From the NCBI GenBank assembly GCA_964634885.1, contig CAZWLN010000057.1, forward strand, positions 1-30,239: a DNA stretch of 30,239 nt, read 5' to 3'. Within the stretch, counting starts at the first letter, position 1, and every line of letters starts with the position of its first letter. The stretch comes from DAINRZ01 sp964634885 (GTDB taxonomy: Bacteria; Bacteroidota; Ignavibacteria; Kapaibacteriales; UBA2268). This document shows, piece after piece, positions 1-7,947 of this stretch. The notes under the pieces were generated by a model. It made no database searches, was not told where the DNA came from, and saw only the letters and a list, made by a program, of their open reading frames with translations. Position numbers and translations under genes: made by a program.

Positions 1-287
1 TTTTAAACCATATTTTTCAGACTTTGCACAATTCATAATCTTAATGACACATCAATTGGCAATTAGTCTCAAATAATTAAGATTTCCAAACACTACCGGT
101 AAGACACTCACGGTGATGCACAACCGCCCGGCGGAATTTGGACCTGCCGGAACGGAAACTTTACTGCTGCACCCCCTCTATCTCACTAATTATCAACAAT
201 TAATATCATTCACCTGATAAATTATTTAAATATTTTTCTTTCATAAATGAACAGAATAAGTTATATTGAGTAAAAACACAGGAGACA
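1..287. other. AT-rich leader region without a recognised gene
   Basis: No credible open frame or RNA gene was seen in this stretch before the methyltransferase. The last 100 bases are strongly AT-rich and probably carry that gene's promoter, but no clear promoter motif could be assigned. Confidence 0.4.
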
Positions 288-1067
288 ATGACTGCTTTTG
301 AACAAAAAGTGAAAGCCATCTACGGCAGGATCCAACGCCGCATCCTCGGTTTCTTCCCACGGAGCAGATTCTACGGGAAGTACGTCATACCGCTTCTGTG
401 GCAGTTTGCCCACCTGTCCGAGGCCAGGTACTGGAAACAGAAGGTGAAGCAGATGGTTGCCGAAGACCCCGACTATATCAAAAACATTACCGACCCCAAC
501 CGGCAGATCTCCGAGTTCTTTACGTCGATGATCAGCCACGACGACGATTCTCACGTCCGCATTCTCGACGTCGGCTCCGGCCCACTGCCGATAATACCCA
601 AGAACTGGGAAGGCAAAGTCCTGAACGTCATTGCCATCGACCCACTGGCAAAGGAATACAACAGGATTCTGAAGAAATACCACATCCACCCTCCCGTGAA
701 ACCTACTTACGGCGAGGCAGAAAGGCTGCTCAACTTCTTCCCCAACAATTTCTTCGACCTGATTTACGCCGCCAACAGCATCGACCACGGTTACAACCCC
801 TTGCTTGCAATCAGGAACATGATCGAGACAGCGAAACCCGGGGCAGCCATTTATTTGGAACATTTCTCGAACGAGGCCGAAACAGAGAATTACGCCGGGA
901 TGCACCAATGGAACTTCACGCTCGAGGACGGTTCGTTCATCATCTGGAGCCTGCGCGAGAGGCACGACGTCAACTTCATCTTCAGGGAACAGGCCGATAT
1001 TACTGCCAGCCTCGACGGCAGGGACATCCTGAAAGTCATTATCAGGAAAAAGGCTTACATCGAATAG
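288..1067 (+). CDS. Class I SAM-dependent methyltransferase (substrate unknown)
   Basis: This 259-residue protein is predicted to transfer a methyl group from S-adenosylmethionine. The Rossmann-type motif I (ILDVGSGP) lies at residues 92-99, and the acidic residue at the end of strand 2 is D118 in VIAIDP. A post-motif segment FFDLIYAANSIDH near residues 155-167 fits motif IV of class I enzymes. The N-terminal 80 residues are basic and helical and may hold substrate specificity. The start is supported by an AGGAGA ribosome binding site a few bases upstream. No signal peptide or membrane helix is visible, so it is probably cytoplasmic. The gene stands alone, about 100 bases before scpA, and the context does not reveal the substrate. 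A long antisense open frame over it is a shadow. Confidence 0.8.
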   Translation: MTAFEQKVKAIYGRIQRRILGFFPRSRFYGKYVIPLLWQFAHLSEARYWKQKVKQMVAEDPDYIKNITDPNRQISEFFTSMISHDDDSHVRILDVGSGPLPIIPKNWEGKVLNVIAIDPLAKEYNRILKKYHIHPPVKPTYGEAERLLNFFPNNFFDLIYAANSIDHGYNPLLAIRNMIETAKPGAAIYLEHFSNEAETENYAGMHQWNFTLEDGSFIIWSLRERHDVNFIFREQADITASLDGRDILKVIIRKKAYIE

Positions 1068-1173
1068 CTCCGGACTAACCTGTCAACGAAAAAATCATAC
1101 GAATGTGGATAAAATACCAAATAATTTTAATATATTTGGGTATGAAGGGGAAGTTGGTTTTTAAAATAGGTTT

Positions 1174-1899
1174 ATGTATAAGATAACTCTTCCGAATTTT
1201 GAGGGTCCTTTTGACCTTATGTTGTACTTTATTAAGCGCGACGAGCTTAATATATACGACATTCCCATCGCCAGGATTACCGAAGAGTTCCTTAACTACA
1301 TCCGCATCATGCAGTATTTCGACCTGGAACTTGCGGGCGAATTCCTGTTGATGGCCGCAACCCTGATGTACATCAAGTCACAGATGCTTCTGCCCCGGCT
1401 GGACAACAAAGACGGCGAGGAAATCGAGGATCCGAGGACACAGCTTGTCCAGAAGCTCATCGAATACCGCCAGATCAAGGAGGCAGCCGGTGAACTGCGT
1501 GCCCTCTCCGACGAGCAGAGATATACCTATTACAGGAAGTATTTCGCTAACGACCTCGACGAAACCCACAACAAAGTGCAGTACAAAAACGCTTCGCTCT
1601 TCGACCTGATGAAAGCGTTCCAGAACGTACTGAAACGCGCCGAGGACGAGCAGAAGGAGCATGTGGTAAACATTACTACCGTAACGGTTGACGAGAAACG
1701 CGAGATGGTTGTCGGGCTGCTCCAAAAGAAAAAACGCCTCTCGTTCTTCGAGATCGTCAACAGGCAGCCGCGCATACACATCATCGTTACTTTCCTGGCG
1801 CTGCTGGAGTTAATTAAGAATCAACTGATCATCATCAGGCAGACGGAACTGTTCGATGATATTATTATTTCCGAAAAACCGGCTTTAAGCTTAAATTAG
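1174..1899 (+). CDS. scpA: Segregation and condensation protein A
   Basis: This 241-residue protein is ScpA, the kleisin that bridges the SMC ATPase heads in the bacterial condensin complex, acting on the nucleoid in chromosome compaction and segregation. The N-terminal signature FEGPFDLMLYFIKRDELNIY and the following IPIARITEEFLNYI are characteristic of the family. The C-terminal winged-helix region (FFEIVNRQPRIHIIVTFLALLELIKN) fits the SMC-head-binding end. The length is normal. scpB follows after 6 bases, so the two are almost certainly co-transcribed, as in most bacteria. No smc gene lies in the window. Confidence 0.95.
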   Translation: MYKITLPNFEGPFDLMLYFIKRDELNIYDIPIARITEEFLNYIRIMQYFDLELAGEFLLMAATLMYIKSQMLLPRLDNKDGEEIEDPRTQLVQKLIEYRQIKEAAGELRALSDEQRYTYYRKYFANDLDETHNKVQYKNASLFDLMKAFQNVLKRAEDEQKEHVVNITTVTVDEKREMVVGLLQKKKRLSFFEIVNRQPRIHIIVTFLALLELIKNQLIIIRQTELFDDIIISEKPALSLN

Positions 1900-1905
1900 A
1901 GTGTT

Positions 1906-2697
1906 ATGGAAAAAGCAATAATAAATTTTAGTAAACTGAACAGGGAAGACCAAAAAGCGGTTGTCGAAGCGCTGATATTTTCGTCTGAGGATACCCTCCC
2001 GATGAAAACCCTCGTCAATTACCTGTCGGGCCTCGACGGCGCCGACAATAGCGACGGCGGCGAAGACGGCCAGGGTTCCATCCGGGACGAGATGGCCTTA
2101 CCCGGAAAAGTAGCCCCGGAACTGGTTGCAGGCCTGATCGACGAGATCAACGACGACCTTGCAGGCACAGGCAGGCCCTTCAGGATTGCCAATATTGGCG
2201 GCGGCTACCAGTACGCCACACGCAGCGAATACGGCGAACTGGTTGCAGGCCTCGTGCGCTCCCGCTCCAAACGCAGGCTGTCCCAGAAGACAATCGAGAC
2301 GCTTGCAATAATTGCATATAAACAGCCCATATCCAAACCCGAGATCGAACAGATCAGGGGAGTACATTCGGGCGAGCTTGTCAATTCGCTCATAGACAAG
2401 GGCTTAGTGAAAATCGTCGGCAGGAAAGATGTGTTGGGCAAACCGCTGCTTTACGGCACTACCGATGAATTCCTGAAGGTTTTCGGCATCAACGCCCTCG
2501 AAGACCTGCCGAGGCTGCGCGACCTCGACGAGTTCGCCGACGGTGTTTCCCGCAGCGACGAAGAACTGGAGATCGTCGTAGAGAAAATGGAAGAAGGCCC
2601 TTTGAACAAATTCGAAATACTTCAGAAGAAAATCGAAGATGGTATTGAGATCAACGAGTATTCCTTCGGCGAAATTGCCGGTGGTAAAGAAAACTAA
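1906..2697 (+). CDS. scpB: Segregation and condensation protein B
   Basis: ScpB forms dimers that bind the central part of ScpA in the SMC-ScpAB condensin. This 263-residue protein has the expected tandem winged-helix content: the N-terminal AVVEALIFSSEDTLPMKTL segment, and the diagnostic core LSQKTIETLAIIAYKQPISK followed by EIEQIRGV and GRKDVLGKPLLYGTTDEFL. An unusual Gly/Asp-rich stretch (about residues 45-70) is inserted in the first winged-helix region and is predicted to be flexible. The C-terminal 60 residues are acidic and outside the conserved fold. It sits 6 bases after scpA. Its stop overlaps the end of the convergent HicB-like gene by 4 bases. Confidence 0.93.
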   Translation: MEKAIINFSKLNREDQKAVVEALIFSSEDTLPMKTLVNYLSGLDGADNSDGGEDGQGSIRDEMALPGKVAPELVAGLIDEINDDLAGTGRPFRIANIGGGYQYATRSEYGELVAGLVRSRSKRRLSQKTIETLAIIAYKQPISKPEIEQIRGVHSGELVNSLIDKGLVKIVGRKDVLGKPLLYGTTDEFLKVFGINALEDLPRLRDLDEFADGVSRSDEELEIVVEKMEEGPLNKFEILQKKIEDGIEINEYSFGEIAGGKEN

Positions 2698-3059
2698 GCT
2701 TTCCTGATAGATACTATATTCGAATCGAACTCGCGTTTCAGGTCGATTGCATTCAGTTCCCTGCACGGTTCATTGACAGGGTCGGAGTCAAACGAGTGCA
2801 GGGTGTGCCTGAAATAGAACTCTTCGACAACGAACCCCGTGGGAAGTGGACCTTTGGCCGCGGGTTTGTCCTTAGCTGCTTTTGGTATCATCTCCGCCGG
2901 CGTAAGGAACGATCTTTCTATCTCATGGAGCAGGTTGTGCTTTGCTTCCTCAATCGTGGAACCCTGCGAAGAAACGTCTATGTCGAGGCAGTGGGAATCG
3001 AAACTGTTTCCGTTCTGCAGGATTACACCGCTAAATATGAAACTGGCGTCCTCTGTCAT
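2694..3059 (-). CDS. Orphan HicB-like small protein
   Basis: A small protein of about 122 residues, counted from the internal ATG at 3059. The upstream ATG at 3095 would add 12 residues that look like translated AT-rich spacer. The segment CLDIDVSSQGSTIEEAKHNL resembles the HicB-fold antitoxin pattern (small beta sheet, then G-TIEEA-NL helix). In HicAB systems HicB neutralises the RNase HicA, but no HicA-sized gene flanks it and no C-terminal DNA-binding domain is evident. A stand-alone HicB-like protein of unknown role is therefore the more careful call. It converges on scpB with a 4-base overlap of coding ends and is divergent from the WG-repeat gene. Confidence 0.6.
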   Translation of the reverse strand: MTEDASFIFSGVILQNGNSFDSHCLDIDVSSQGSTIEEAKHNLLHEIERSFLTPAEMIPKAAKDKPAAKGPLPTGFVVEEFYFRHTLHSFDSDPVNEPCRELNAIDLKREFDSNIVSIRKA

Positions 3060-3290
3060 AACACTACATCCTGTTATATTAAAAAATCTATCCATAAATT
3101 ATTACGTATAAAATTAATGTTTATTACATAATAATAACAATATAATTAAATTTTATTAATAATACTAAATATTTTTTAACTTTTCCTGTTGTAATGTGTC
3201 ATTAAGGATTAAATAAATTGGGAAAGCAATAATTTTCCCGAAAAACTGTTATTGGAATTGATTTTGAAAAAATTAAAAAAGCAGGGAATT

Positions 3291-4382
3291 ATGAAACTAA
3301 GAAGAATATTATTGATGTTGGCAATGGCGTTATTTGCAGCCAATGCCCTCCAGGCAGGCGAAAACCGGCAGGCCGAACCCCTGGCAGTCTATCTCGAAGG
3401 CGGTTTGTGGCATTTCCTCGACGGCGAAGGCCGGGAGATGTTTCCGGCGATGAGGCTGAGCGACTTTGGAGGCTACAGCGAAGGCTACTTCAGGGTAAAG
3501 ACGATGCACAAAGGTAAGGAAAGATGGCTGTTCCTCGACAGAAAAGGAAAAGTCGCTGCTGTGCCCGACTGTGAAGAATCGATGGTTTTTTCGGAAGGGC
3601 TGGCGCTTTCAGCCGTACCCAATCCCGACAAGGCCGATACTAATTATACCAGCTTCTTCGGCTATGTCGATACTACCGGCAAAACCGTCATACCGTTCCA
3701 ATACATCGACGCAACCTATTTCGATCACGGCCTGGCATGGGCAAGGACGAAAGACACCAAGGGCTACATCGACAGAAAAGGCAATTACGTATTTAAATTC
3801 GACACACTCATCGGCTATGCTTACGGCGAAGGACTGGCCCCGGTGAATAACTACCATTACAAAATGGGATACATAGACACGACAGGCAGGGTTGTCATCC
3901 CGCTGCTCTATGATGAAGTCAAGCCGTTCAGCGAAGGCAAAGCCTTCTTTCACAACGAAGGTTACGGCGGCTACCTCGACAAAAAGGGAAACGTAATAGT
4001 AAAACCCAGATGGGACGACGGCAAGCCTTTCAGCGAGGGCTACGCTTTCGTAGGCGGATTCTTTACACAGAAGCTGATATTGTGGGGATTAATCGATTCG
4101 ACCGGAAAACTTGTCATCAAGCTGAAATACGAGACTGTACGCAATTTCCATGAAGGCCTTGCCGCTGTTGCCAAGGACCGCTCCTGGGGGTTCATCGACC
4201 CACAGGGCAACTATGTCCTGCCTTCCCAATACAGTTCCGCGGGTTCGTTTTACAACGGCCTGGCGTGGGCGTCCATACCCAATTCCAAATACGGCTTCAT
4301 CGACAAAACCGGCAGTTATATCATAGAAATTCCCAAGCCCAAAGTCGTCTATGACTTAAGGATGAATGTACAGGTCTATTAG
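3291..4382 (+). CDS. Exported WG-repeat protein
   Basis: A 363-residue protein built almost wholly from WG repeats (KWG/WG family). About nine units follow the pattern G-[YF]-[IV]-D-x-x-G-x-x-V-x-P-x-x-[YW], for example GYVDTTGKTVIPFQY, GYLDKKGNVIVKPRW and GFIDPQGNYVLPSQY, spaced by F-x-x-G-[LK]-A segments. The chosen ATG follows AGGGA and opens a clear Sec signal peptide (MKLRRILLMLAMALFAANA then LQAGE). An upstream in-frame start at 3252 would spoil the signal and is less likely. The family's biochemical role is not known; repeats of this type are usually envelope or extracellular beta-rich modules. The gene is single, flanked by opposing genes. Confidence 0.82.
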   Translation: MKLRRILLMLAMALFAANALQAGENRQAEPLAVYLEGGLWHFLDGEGREMFPAMRLSDFGGYSEGYFRVKTMHKGKERWLFLDRKGKVAAVPDCEESMVFSEGLALSAVPNPDKADTNYTSFFGYVDTTGKTVIPFQYIDATYFDHGLAWARTKDTKGYIDRKGNYVFKFDTLIGYAYGEGLAPVNNYHYKMGYIDTTGRVVIPLLYDEVKPFSEGKAFFHNEGYGGYLDKKGNVIVKPRWDDGKPFSEGYAFVGGFFTQKLILWGLIDSTGKLVIKLKYETVRNFHEGLAAVAKDRSWGFIDPQGNYVLPSQYSSAGSFYNGLAWASIPNSKYGFIDKTGSYIIEIPKPKVVYDLRMNVQVY

Positions 4383-4413
4383 AAAAAAAACCGGCAGATC
4401 GTGAAATCTGCCG
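4383..4413 (-). terminator. Rho-independent terminator of the histidine kinase gene
   Basis: A perfect 8-bp inverted repeat, CGGCAGAT (4392-4399) and ATCTGCCG (4406-4413), has a 6-base loop. Read on the minus strand it is followed at once by a run of eight T (complement of 4383-4390), which makes a canonical intrinsic terminator about 70 bases after the kinase stop. The T run touches the stop codon of the convergent WG gene. The hairpin could also act on that gene, but it has no T tract in that direction. Confidence 0.8.
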
Positions 4414-4479
4414 TGGTGTGGAATGACCGTATTCCGAACAATGGAATTTTGGTTGCGGCCATAGTGGACAATGATGCAA

Positions 4480-5898
4480 TTATTTATAGTCTATTCTTTC
4501 TGCTTCTTTCATCGTTGTTTTACCAAGTACTTTCGAATGGTACAATTCGGTGCCTTTCTGGTGCGGGCGTGCAGTTTTACCGGCAGGGACAGTAAATGAA
4601 ATGGTCGAGCCGACACCTGAATGGCTGTCAATCATCATCTCTCCCCGGTTTTTCCGGATCAATTCTTTACAAACCTGTAACACCCAGTTGTTGCCCTGGC
4701 TGACGCGGGCATCGGACCCCGTAAGTAACTGGTCATCTTCGAGAAAGCTTGTTACGTCGAACTCACTCATACCGCTGCCGTTGTCTTTCACATTGACGGT
4801 ATATGTCGATTTCTTCAACTGGCCGCAGTCCACCAGCACGAAGCCGGCTTCGGCTGTGTTCATGATGGCGTTGGAAATGAGGCTGCGAATAATAATACCG
4901 GTCAGGAACCTGTCGGCGTAGATCTGTACGTCTTCCGGTACGGTAGCAATAAGTTCTATCTTCTTTACTTCCGCCAGTGTTTTCATTGTGTCGAACACTT
5001 CGAACACTGCTTCTCTGAGGTTAAAAGTTTCCGGGTCGTACTGTTGTATTCCTTTCTCAATTCTTGACCAGTTCATCAGGTTCTCAAGTAAATTGACCAG
5101 GCTGTAGGAAGATTGGTACAGCCTGTTCGATGAGGATCTGATCTCCTTAAGGGTAAGTGTAACAAAATCCTTCGAGAGCGATTCGGACATATTCAGCAGC
5201 CCTTTCAGTGAAAGGTGCAATTCGTGTGTTAACACACCCAGTATTTTGTCTTTGTCGTCCAACTGGGTCTGAAGGCAGTCTTCATTCTGCTTCTTAATGA
5301 GAGCATACAGGAAGATATTGCCGATCAACCTGATCAGGTTAATATCTTCCGAAGAAAAAGCAGCTTTTTTGATGTAATTGGCAAACCCTATGGCGCCAAG
5401 AATATCTGAATTAAGCTGCAGCGGTATGATGAACCCCGACTTGAAATCCAGGCCCTTGCCGATTATGTCGAAAAGCCTGCTCTCATCGGCAAGGGATTTG
5501 TTGTAAACGAGAATGTCGTTCTTTTCGAGGATGTCATACAGAGATTTGAACGCTTCCGGTCCGCTGAGAAAGTCATCTTGGCCTGATTTATTGTCGGCAT
5601 TGTCGAGCCACCTGTAAACCTTGTCCAAAGCGTTGTTGTTCTTGTTGAAGATGACTACGATGCAGGCGTCGGCATTAGTGAAACGGGCAATAACTTCCAG
5701 GTCTTTGATTATCTCTTCATCAAATGATTTGAAGGTATGCCTCAATATGTCGTTTGACAGGCTGATCATGAGTTCAATCTGCTTATTGTCAATCTTAGGC
5801 ATTTTTCCCCGCAGCCTGTCGTTTTCTTTTTCGAGGCTCCCGATTCTCTGCTCTGCTTCGGCAAGTTTTTGCCTTAGCCTGTCAACGCTGTCGTTCAT
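4480..5898 (-). CDS. Soluble GAF-domain sensor histidine kinase with degenerate motifs
   Basis: A 472-residue protein. It opens with a coiled coil (about residues 3-33, heptads of L/A with E/K), followed by a GAF-type sensor region (about 55-200), a dimerisation/H-box segment (T-H225-E-L at 224-227) and a HATPase_c domain with N box (N343), G1 (D372-N-G-S-G-M) and a G3-like GVGSTISF near 428-435. There is no transmembrane helix, so a cytoplasmic signal would be sensed. The H box reads HELHLSLKGLL instead of the usual HELRTPL, and the G2 loop is GNNW instead of GTGLG, so ATP-lid function may be altered. No response regulator is adjacent. It ends with a 30-residue basic tail. It is a probable member of the kinase family, but activity is uncertain. 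Confidence 0.82.
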   Translation of the reverse strand: MNDSVDRLRQKLAEAEQRIGSLEKENDRLRGKMPKIDNKQIELMISLSNDILRHTFKSFDEEIIKDLEVIARFTNADACIVVIFNKNNNALDKVYRWLDNADNKSGQDDFLSGPEAFKSLYDILEKNDILVYNKSLADESRLFDIIGKGLDFKSGFIIPLQLNSDILGAIGFANYIKKAAFSSEDINLIRLIGNIFLYALIKKQNEDCLQTQLDDKDKILGVLTHELHLSLKGLLNMSESLSKDFVTLTLKEIRSSSNRLYQSSYSLVNLLENLMNWSRIEKGIQQYDPETFNLREAVFEVFDTMKTLAEVKKIELIATVPEDVQIYADRFLTGIIIRSLISNAIMNTAEAGFVLVDCGQLKKSTYTVNVKDNGSGMSEFDVTSFLEDDQLLTGSDARVSQGNNWVLQVCKELIRKNRGEMMIDSHSGVGSTISFTVPAGKTARPHQKGTELYHSKVLGKTTMKEAERIDYK

Positions 5899-5975
5899 TT
5901 TTTTCTACATTTACCAAAAAATACTTTCCACCCATATCATATATCGAAAATTTTGCGAAAAATAAACAGGAAAAC

Positions 5976-6013
5976 TGAAAATTTTTTCAATAATTGAAAA
6001 TTTTTTTAATAAT
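5976..6013. repeat. Tandem 19-bp duplication upstream of the kinase gene
   Basis: Two head-to-tail 19-base units, TGAAAATTTTTTCAATAAT (5976-5994) and TGAAAATTTTTTTAATAAT (5995-6013), differ by one base. They lie 78-115 bases upstream of the kinase start codon. They could be an UP-element-like or operator region, or simply an AT-rich slippage product. Confidence 0.6.
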
Positions 6014-6139
6014 GTGTAATTATTAACAGTGTTTCAGAGCAATTAATGCTCTCCCGTTTTCAGCGAAAAGCGCTGTAACCCGATGACATACAAGGCCATA
6101 ATGCATATCTACCAACATTATGATTTACAGGCACGTAAA

Positions 6140-7189
6140 CTATTCTTTCGGTTTGGCCTTTGGTTTCGCCGCAGCCTTTTTCACAGCCGGTGTTTTGCCT
6201 GAACCGGCGGATTTTGCCGGCGTAGCTGTTTCTTTCTTCCCGGGCACACTTTTAGCCTCGTCGAACAGAATGGAATAGGGATTGTATTCTTTTGGGGCAC
6301 GGCGGTCCTTAATTGCTTCTCCAATCAGGTAGTCGGCGGTTTTCTCAATGAGCCAGTTGAAGTTTTCCTCTTTGATGATCTGGCAGTCTGAATTGGGCGC
6401 CGGGTTGTAGAATTCAAGGACATACGGCTCGTTGTCTTTGATGCCGATTTCGATGGCATTGAAATCGAGCCCCAGAGTGTTACATACCTTAATGCAAATC
6501 TTTTCAATCTGTTCTGCAAGCTCAACGGGTATTGGTGCGCCATCGGCGGGGAACCTGAGATTGTACGGTTTCCTCGGGTCGTAGTTCATGATCCTCACAT
6601 CTTTTTTCCCAATGGTATAGCACAGGAACGACCTGTCGTAGTCAATGATCTGCTGCATGATCATCACAATGTTGCCTGTCAGGTCGTAAGCGGAAAAGAA
6701 CTCCGCAGAGTTGTACACCCTGAATTCGGATTTGCGTACATGCTCTTTGTTCGGCTTAATCAGCGCCGGAAATCCAATGTATTCAAAAACTTCATCCCAT
6801 TGCAGAGGATAAATCAGGTTGCGCATGGACTCAGAGCTGGCGCCGTAGGGATGCTCCTTGGTTGGCAGCACTACCGTACGGGGTACTTTGATTCCTGTTT
6901 TGGACGCAAGAGAGTTGTGGAAGAAACTGTTGTCGAACCCATTCCAGAATGGATTGTTTATTATCTTGGTACCGTTAAGTACCGAATGTTTGAGATAGGA
7001 CCTGTAAAATGGTATTTCATGGGAAATACGGTCCATTATTACGCTGTATTCGCATATGTCATTGAGTGTTATTGCCCCCATTGTGATGTATTCGGCGCTT
7101 ACACCTTTGATTTTCCTGGTGTTAATCGTTTCGAGAAGCTTTGCCGGGAACTCTTGTTCCAAACCATATAGAATACCGATTTTTTTCAT
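6140..7189 (-). CDS. ATP-grasp ligase-like protein with Lys/Ala/Pro-rich tail
   Basis: A 349-residue protein from the ATG that opens MKKIGILYGL; a start 63 bases further upstream adds a segment unlike a protein N-terminus. The arrangement fits the RimK/D-Ala-D-Ala-ligase-type ATP-grasp fold: a pre-ATP-grasp alpha/beta domain (1-100), an ATP-binding lysine in FPALIKPNKE (K145), and acidic metal ligands in AIEIGI (E247) and VLEFYNPAPNSD (E259, N262). Such enzymes form an acyl-phosphate and join a carboxylate to an amine. The substrate here is unknown. Residues 315-349 are a low-complexity basic tail, KKETATPAKS... ending KPKAKPKE, like bacterial histone-H1-type tails. It is monocistronic; the 240-base gap to the kinase gene holds only weak stem-loops. 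Confidence 0.72.
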   Translation of the reverse strand: MKKIGILYGLEQEFPAKLLETINTRKIKGVSAEYITMGAITLNDICEYSVIMDRISHEIPFYRSYLKHSVLNGTKIINNPFWNGFDNSFFHNSLASKTGIKVPRTVVLPTKEHPYGASSESMRNLIYPLQWDEVFEYIGFPALIKPNKEHVRKSEFRVYNSAEFFSAYDLTGNIVMIMQQIIDYDRSFLCYTIGKKDVRIMNYDPRKPYNLRFPADGAPIPVELAEQIEKICIKVCNTLGLDFNAIEIGIKDNEPYVLEFYNPAPNSDCQIIKEENFNWLIEKTADYLIGEAIKDRRAPKEYNPYSILFDEAKSVPGKKETATPAKSAGSGKTPAVKKAAAKPKAKPKE

Positions 7190-7314
7190 ATATTTATATC
7201 CGTATGTTTTGACAAAACTATTTCTTGATAGCAATATATAAAAATTTTTCATTAATATGAAGAATTATTAATATATATTTTTTGAGGTTGAAATAATAGT
7301 TGGCATTGGCTGGA

Positions 7315-7947
7315 ATGGTGAGATTTGAGAATATAAGCAAGCGATTCAAGGACAGAACGCTCTACGGGAACCTGGATTTCCACGTCAGGAAGGGAGAAAA
7401 AGCTGCCCTGACCGGACCGTCCGGTTCGGGTAAAACTACGGTACTCAATATGATCATGGGACTGGATAAACCCGACTCGGGTACAATTTATGTAGGAGGG
7501 GAGATACTAAGCCGCAGCACAGTACGGACAATCAGAAAACAGATCGGCTGGCTGCCACAGGGAAACAGCTTCTTCGGCAGCGTCAAAGTAATCGACGCTG
7601 TCCGCAAGCCATTTACTTTTGCAGAAAACAGGGAGTCAGCGCCGGACGACAGAATAATCGAAGAGATGTTCGAGCTGTTCAACCTCGAAAAATCCGTCAT
7701 GAACGAGCTTTATACGAATATCTCCGGCGGTGAGAAGCAAAGAGTCGGATTGATAATTACATTGCTGCTCGGCCGGCCGCTGCTCTTGCTCGACGAACCG
7801 ACCTCGGCGCTGGACGCAGCCACAAAAACCGCCGCCATCGAAGCGATGATCACCGGCCCCGGTCTTACAATCATTACTTCGACACACGACGAAGCCCTTC
7901 TTAGCAAGTGTGACAAATTAATAAGGATTGCAGATGCAGGAAATTGA
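7315..7947 (+). CDS. fetA: ABC transporter ATPase, FetA (YbbL)-type
   Basis: A 210-residue nucleotide-binding subunit. It has Walker A GPSGSGKT (34-41), a Q-loop glutamine near residue 82, signature ISGGEKQR (136-143), Walker B LLLLDEP with catalytic E161, and the switch histidine H191 in STHDEA. The short length and the partner downstream (a UPF0014/FetB permease) point to the FetAB transporter, which in E. coli is associated with iron export and resistance to peroxide stress. In other lineages the substrate is untested. ATG 7315 gives the family-like start MVRFENIS. A TTG at 7300 in the same frame, with GAGG 12 bases before it, is possible. Its 3' end overlaps fetB by 14 bases. Confidence 0.87.
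   Translation: MVRFENISKRFKDRTLYGNLDFHVRKGEKAALTGPSGSGKTTVLNMIMGLDKPDSGTIYVGGEILSRSTVRTIRKQIGWLPQGNSFFGSVKVIDAVRKPFTFAENRESAPDDRIIEEMFELFNLEKSVMNELYTNISGGEKQRVGLIITLLLGRPLLLLDEPTSALDAATKTAAIEAMITGPGLTIITSTHDEALLSKCDKLIRIADAGN

Noticed and set aside
38..52. 13-base inverted match between the window start and about 3195-3207 (ATGTGTCATTAAG)
   Set aside because: A few 13-base matches are expected by chance in 30 kb of AT-rich sequence, and the positions have no common context.
261..965. Long minus-strand open frame (234 codons) opposite the methyltransferase
   Set aside because: The plus-strand frame has clear methyltransferase motifs and a good ribosome binding site. The antisense frame has no recognisable domain and follows from the codon bias of the real gene.
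398..1078. Second plus-strand frame overlapping the methyltransferase (226 codons)
   Set aside because: Arg/Pro/His-rich shadow translation with no domain features.
2694..3059. Complete HicAB toxin-antitoxin system
   Set aside because: No small HicA-like gene is present on either side of the HicB-like gene.
6036..6075. Two small stem-loops (AGAGC/GCTCT and CAGCG/CGCTG) after the ATP-grasp gene as a terminator
   Set aside because: Stems are only 5 bp and no T tract follows on the minus strand.
7209..7240. TTGACA followed by TATATA upstream of fetA, as a sigma-70 promoter
   Set aside because: The spacing is about 20 bases, and this lineage often uses different promoter motifs; AT-rich chance match is likely.
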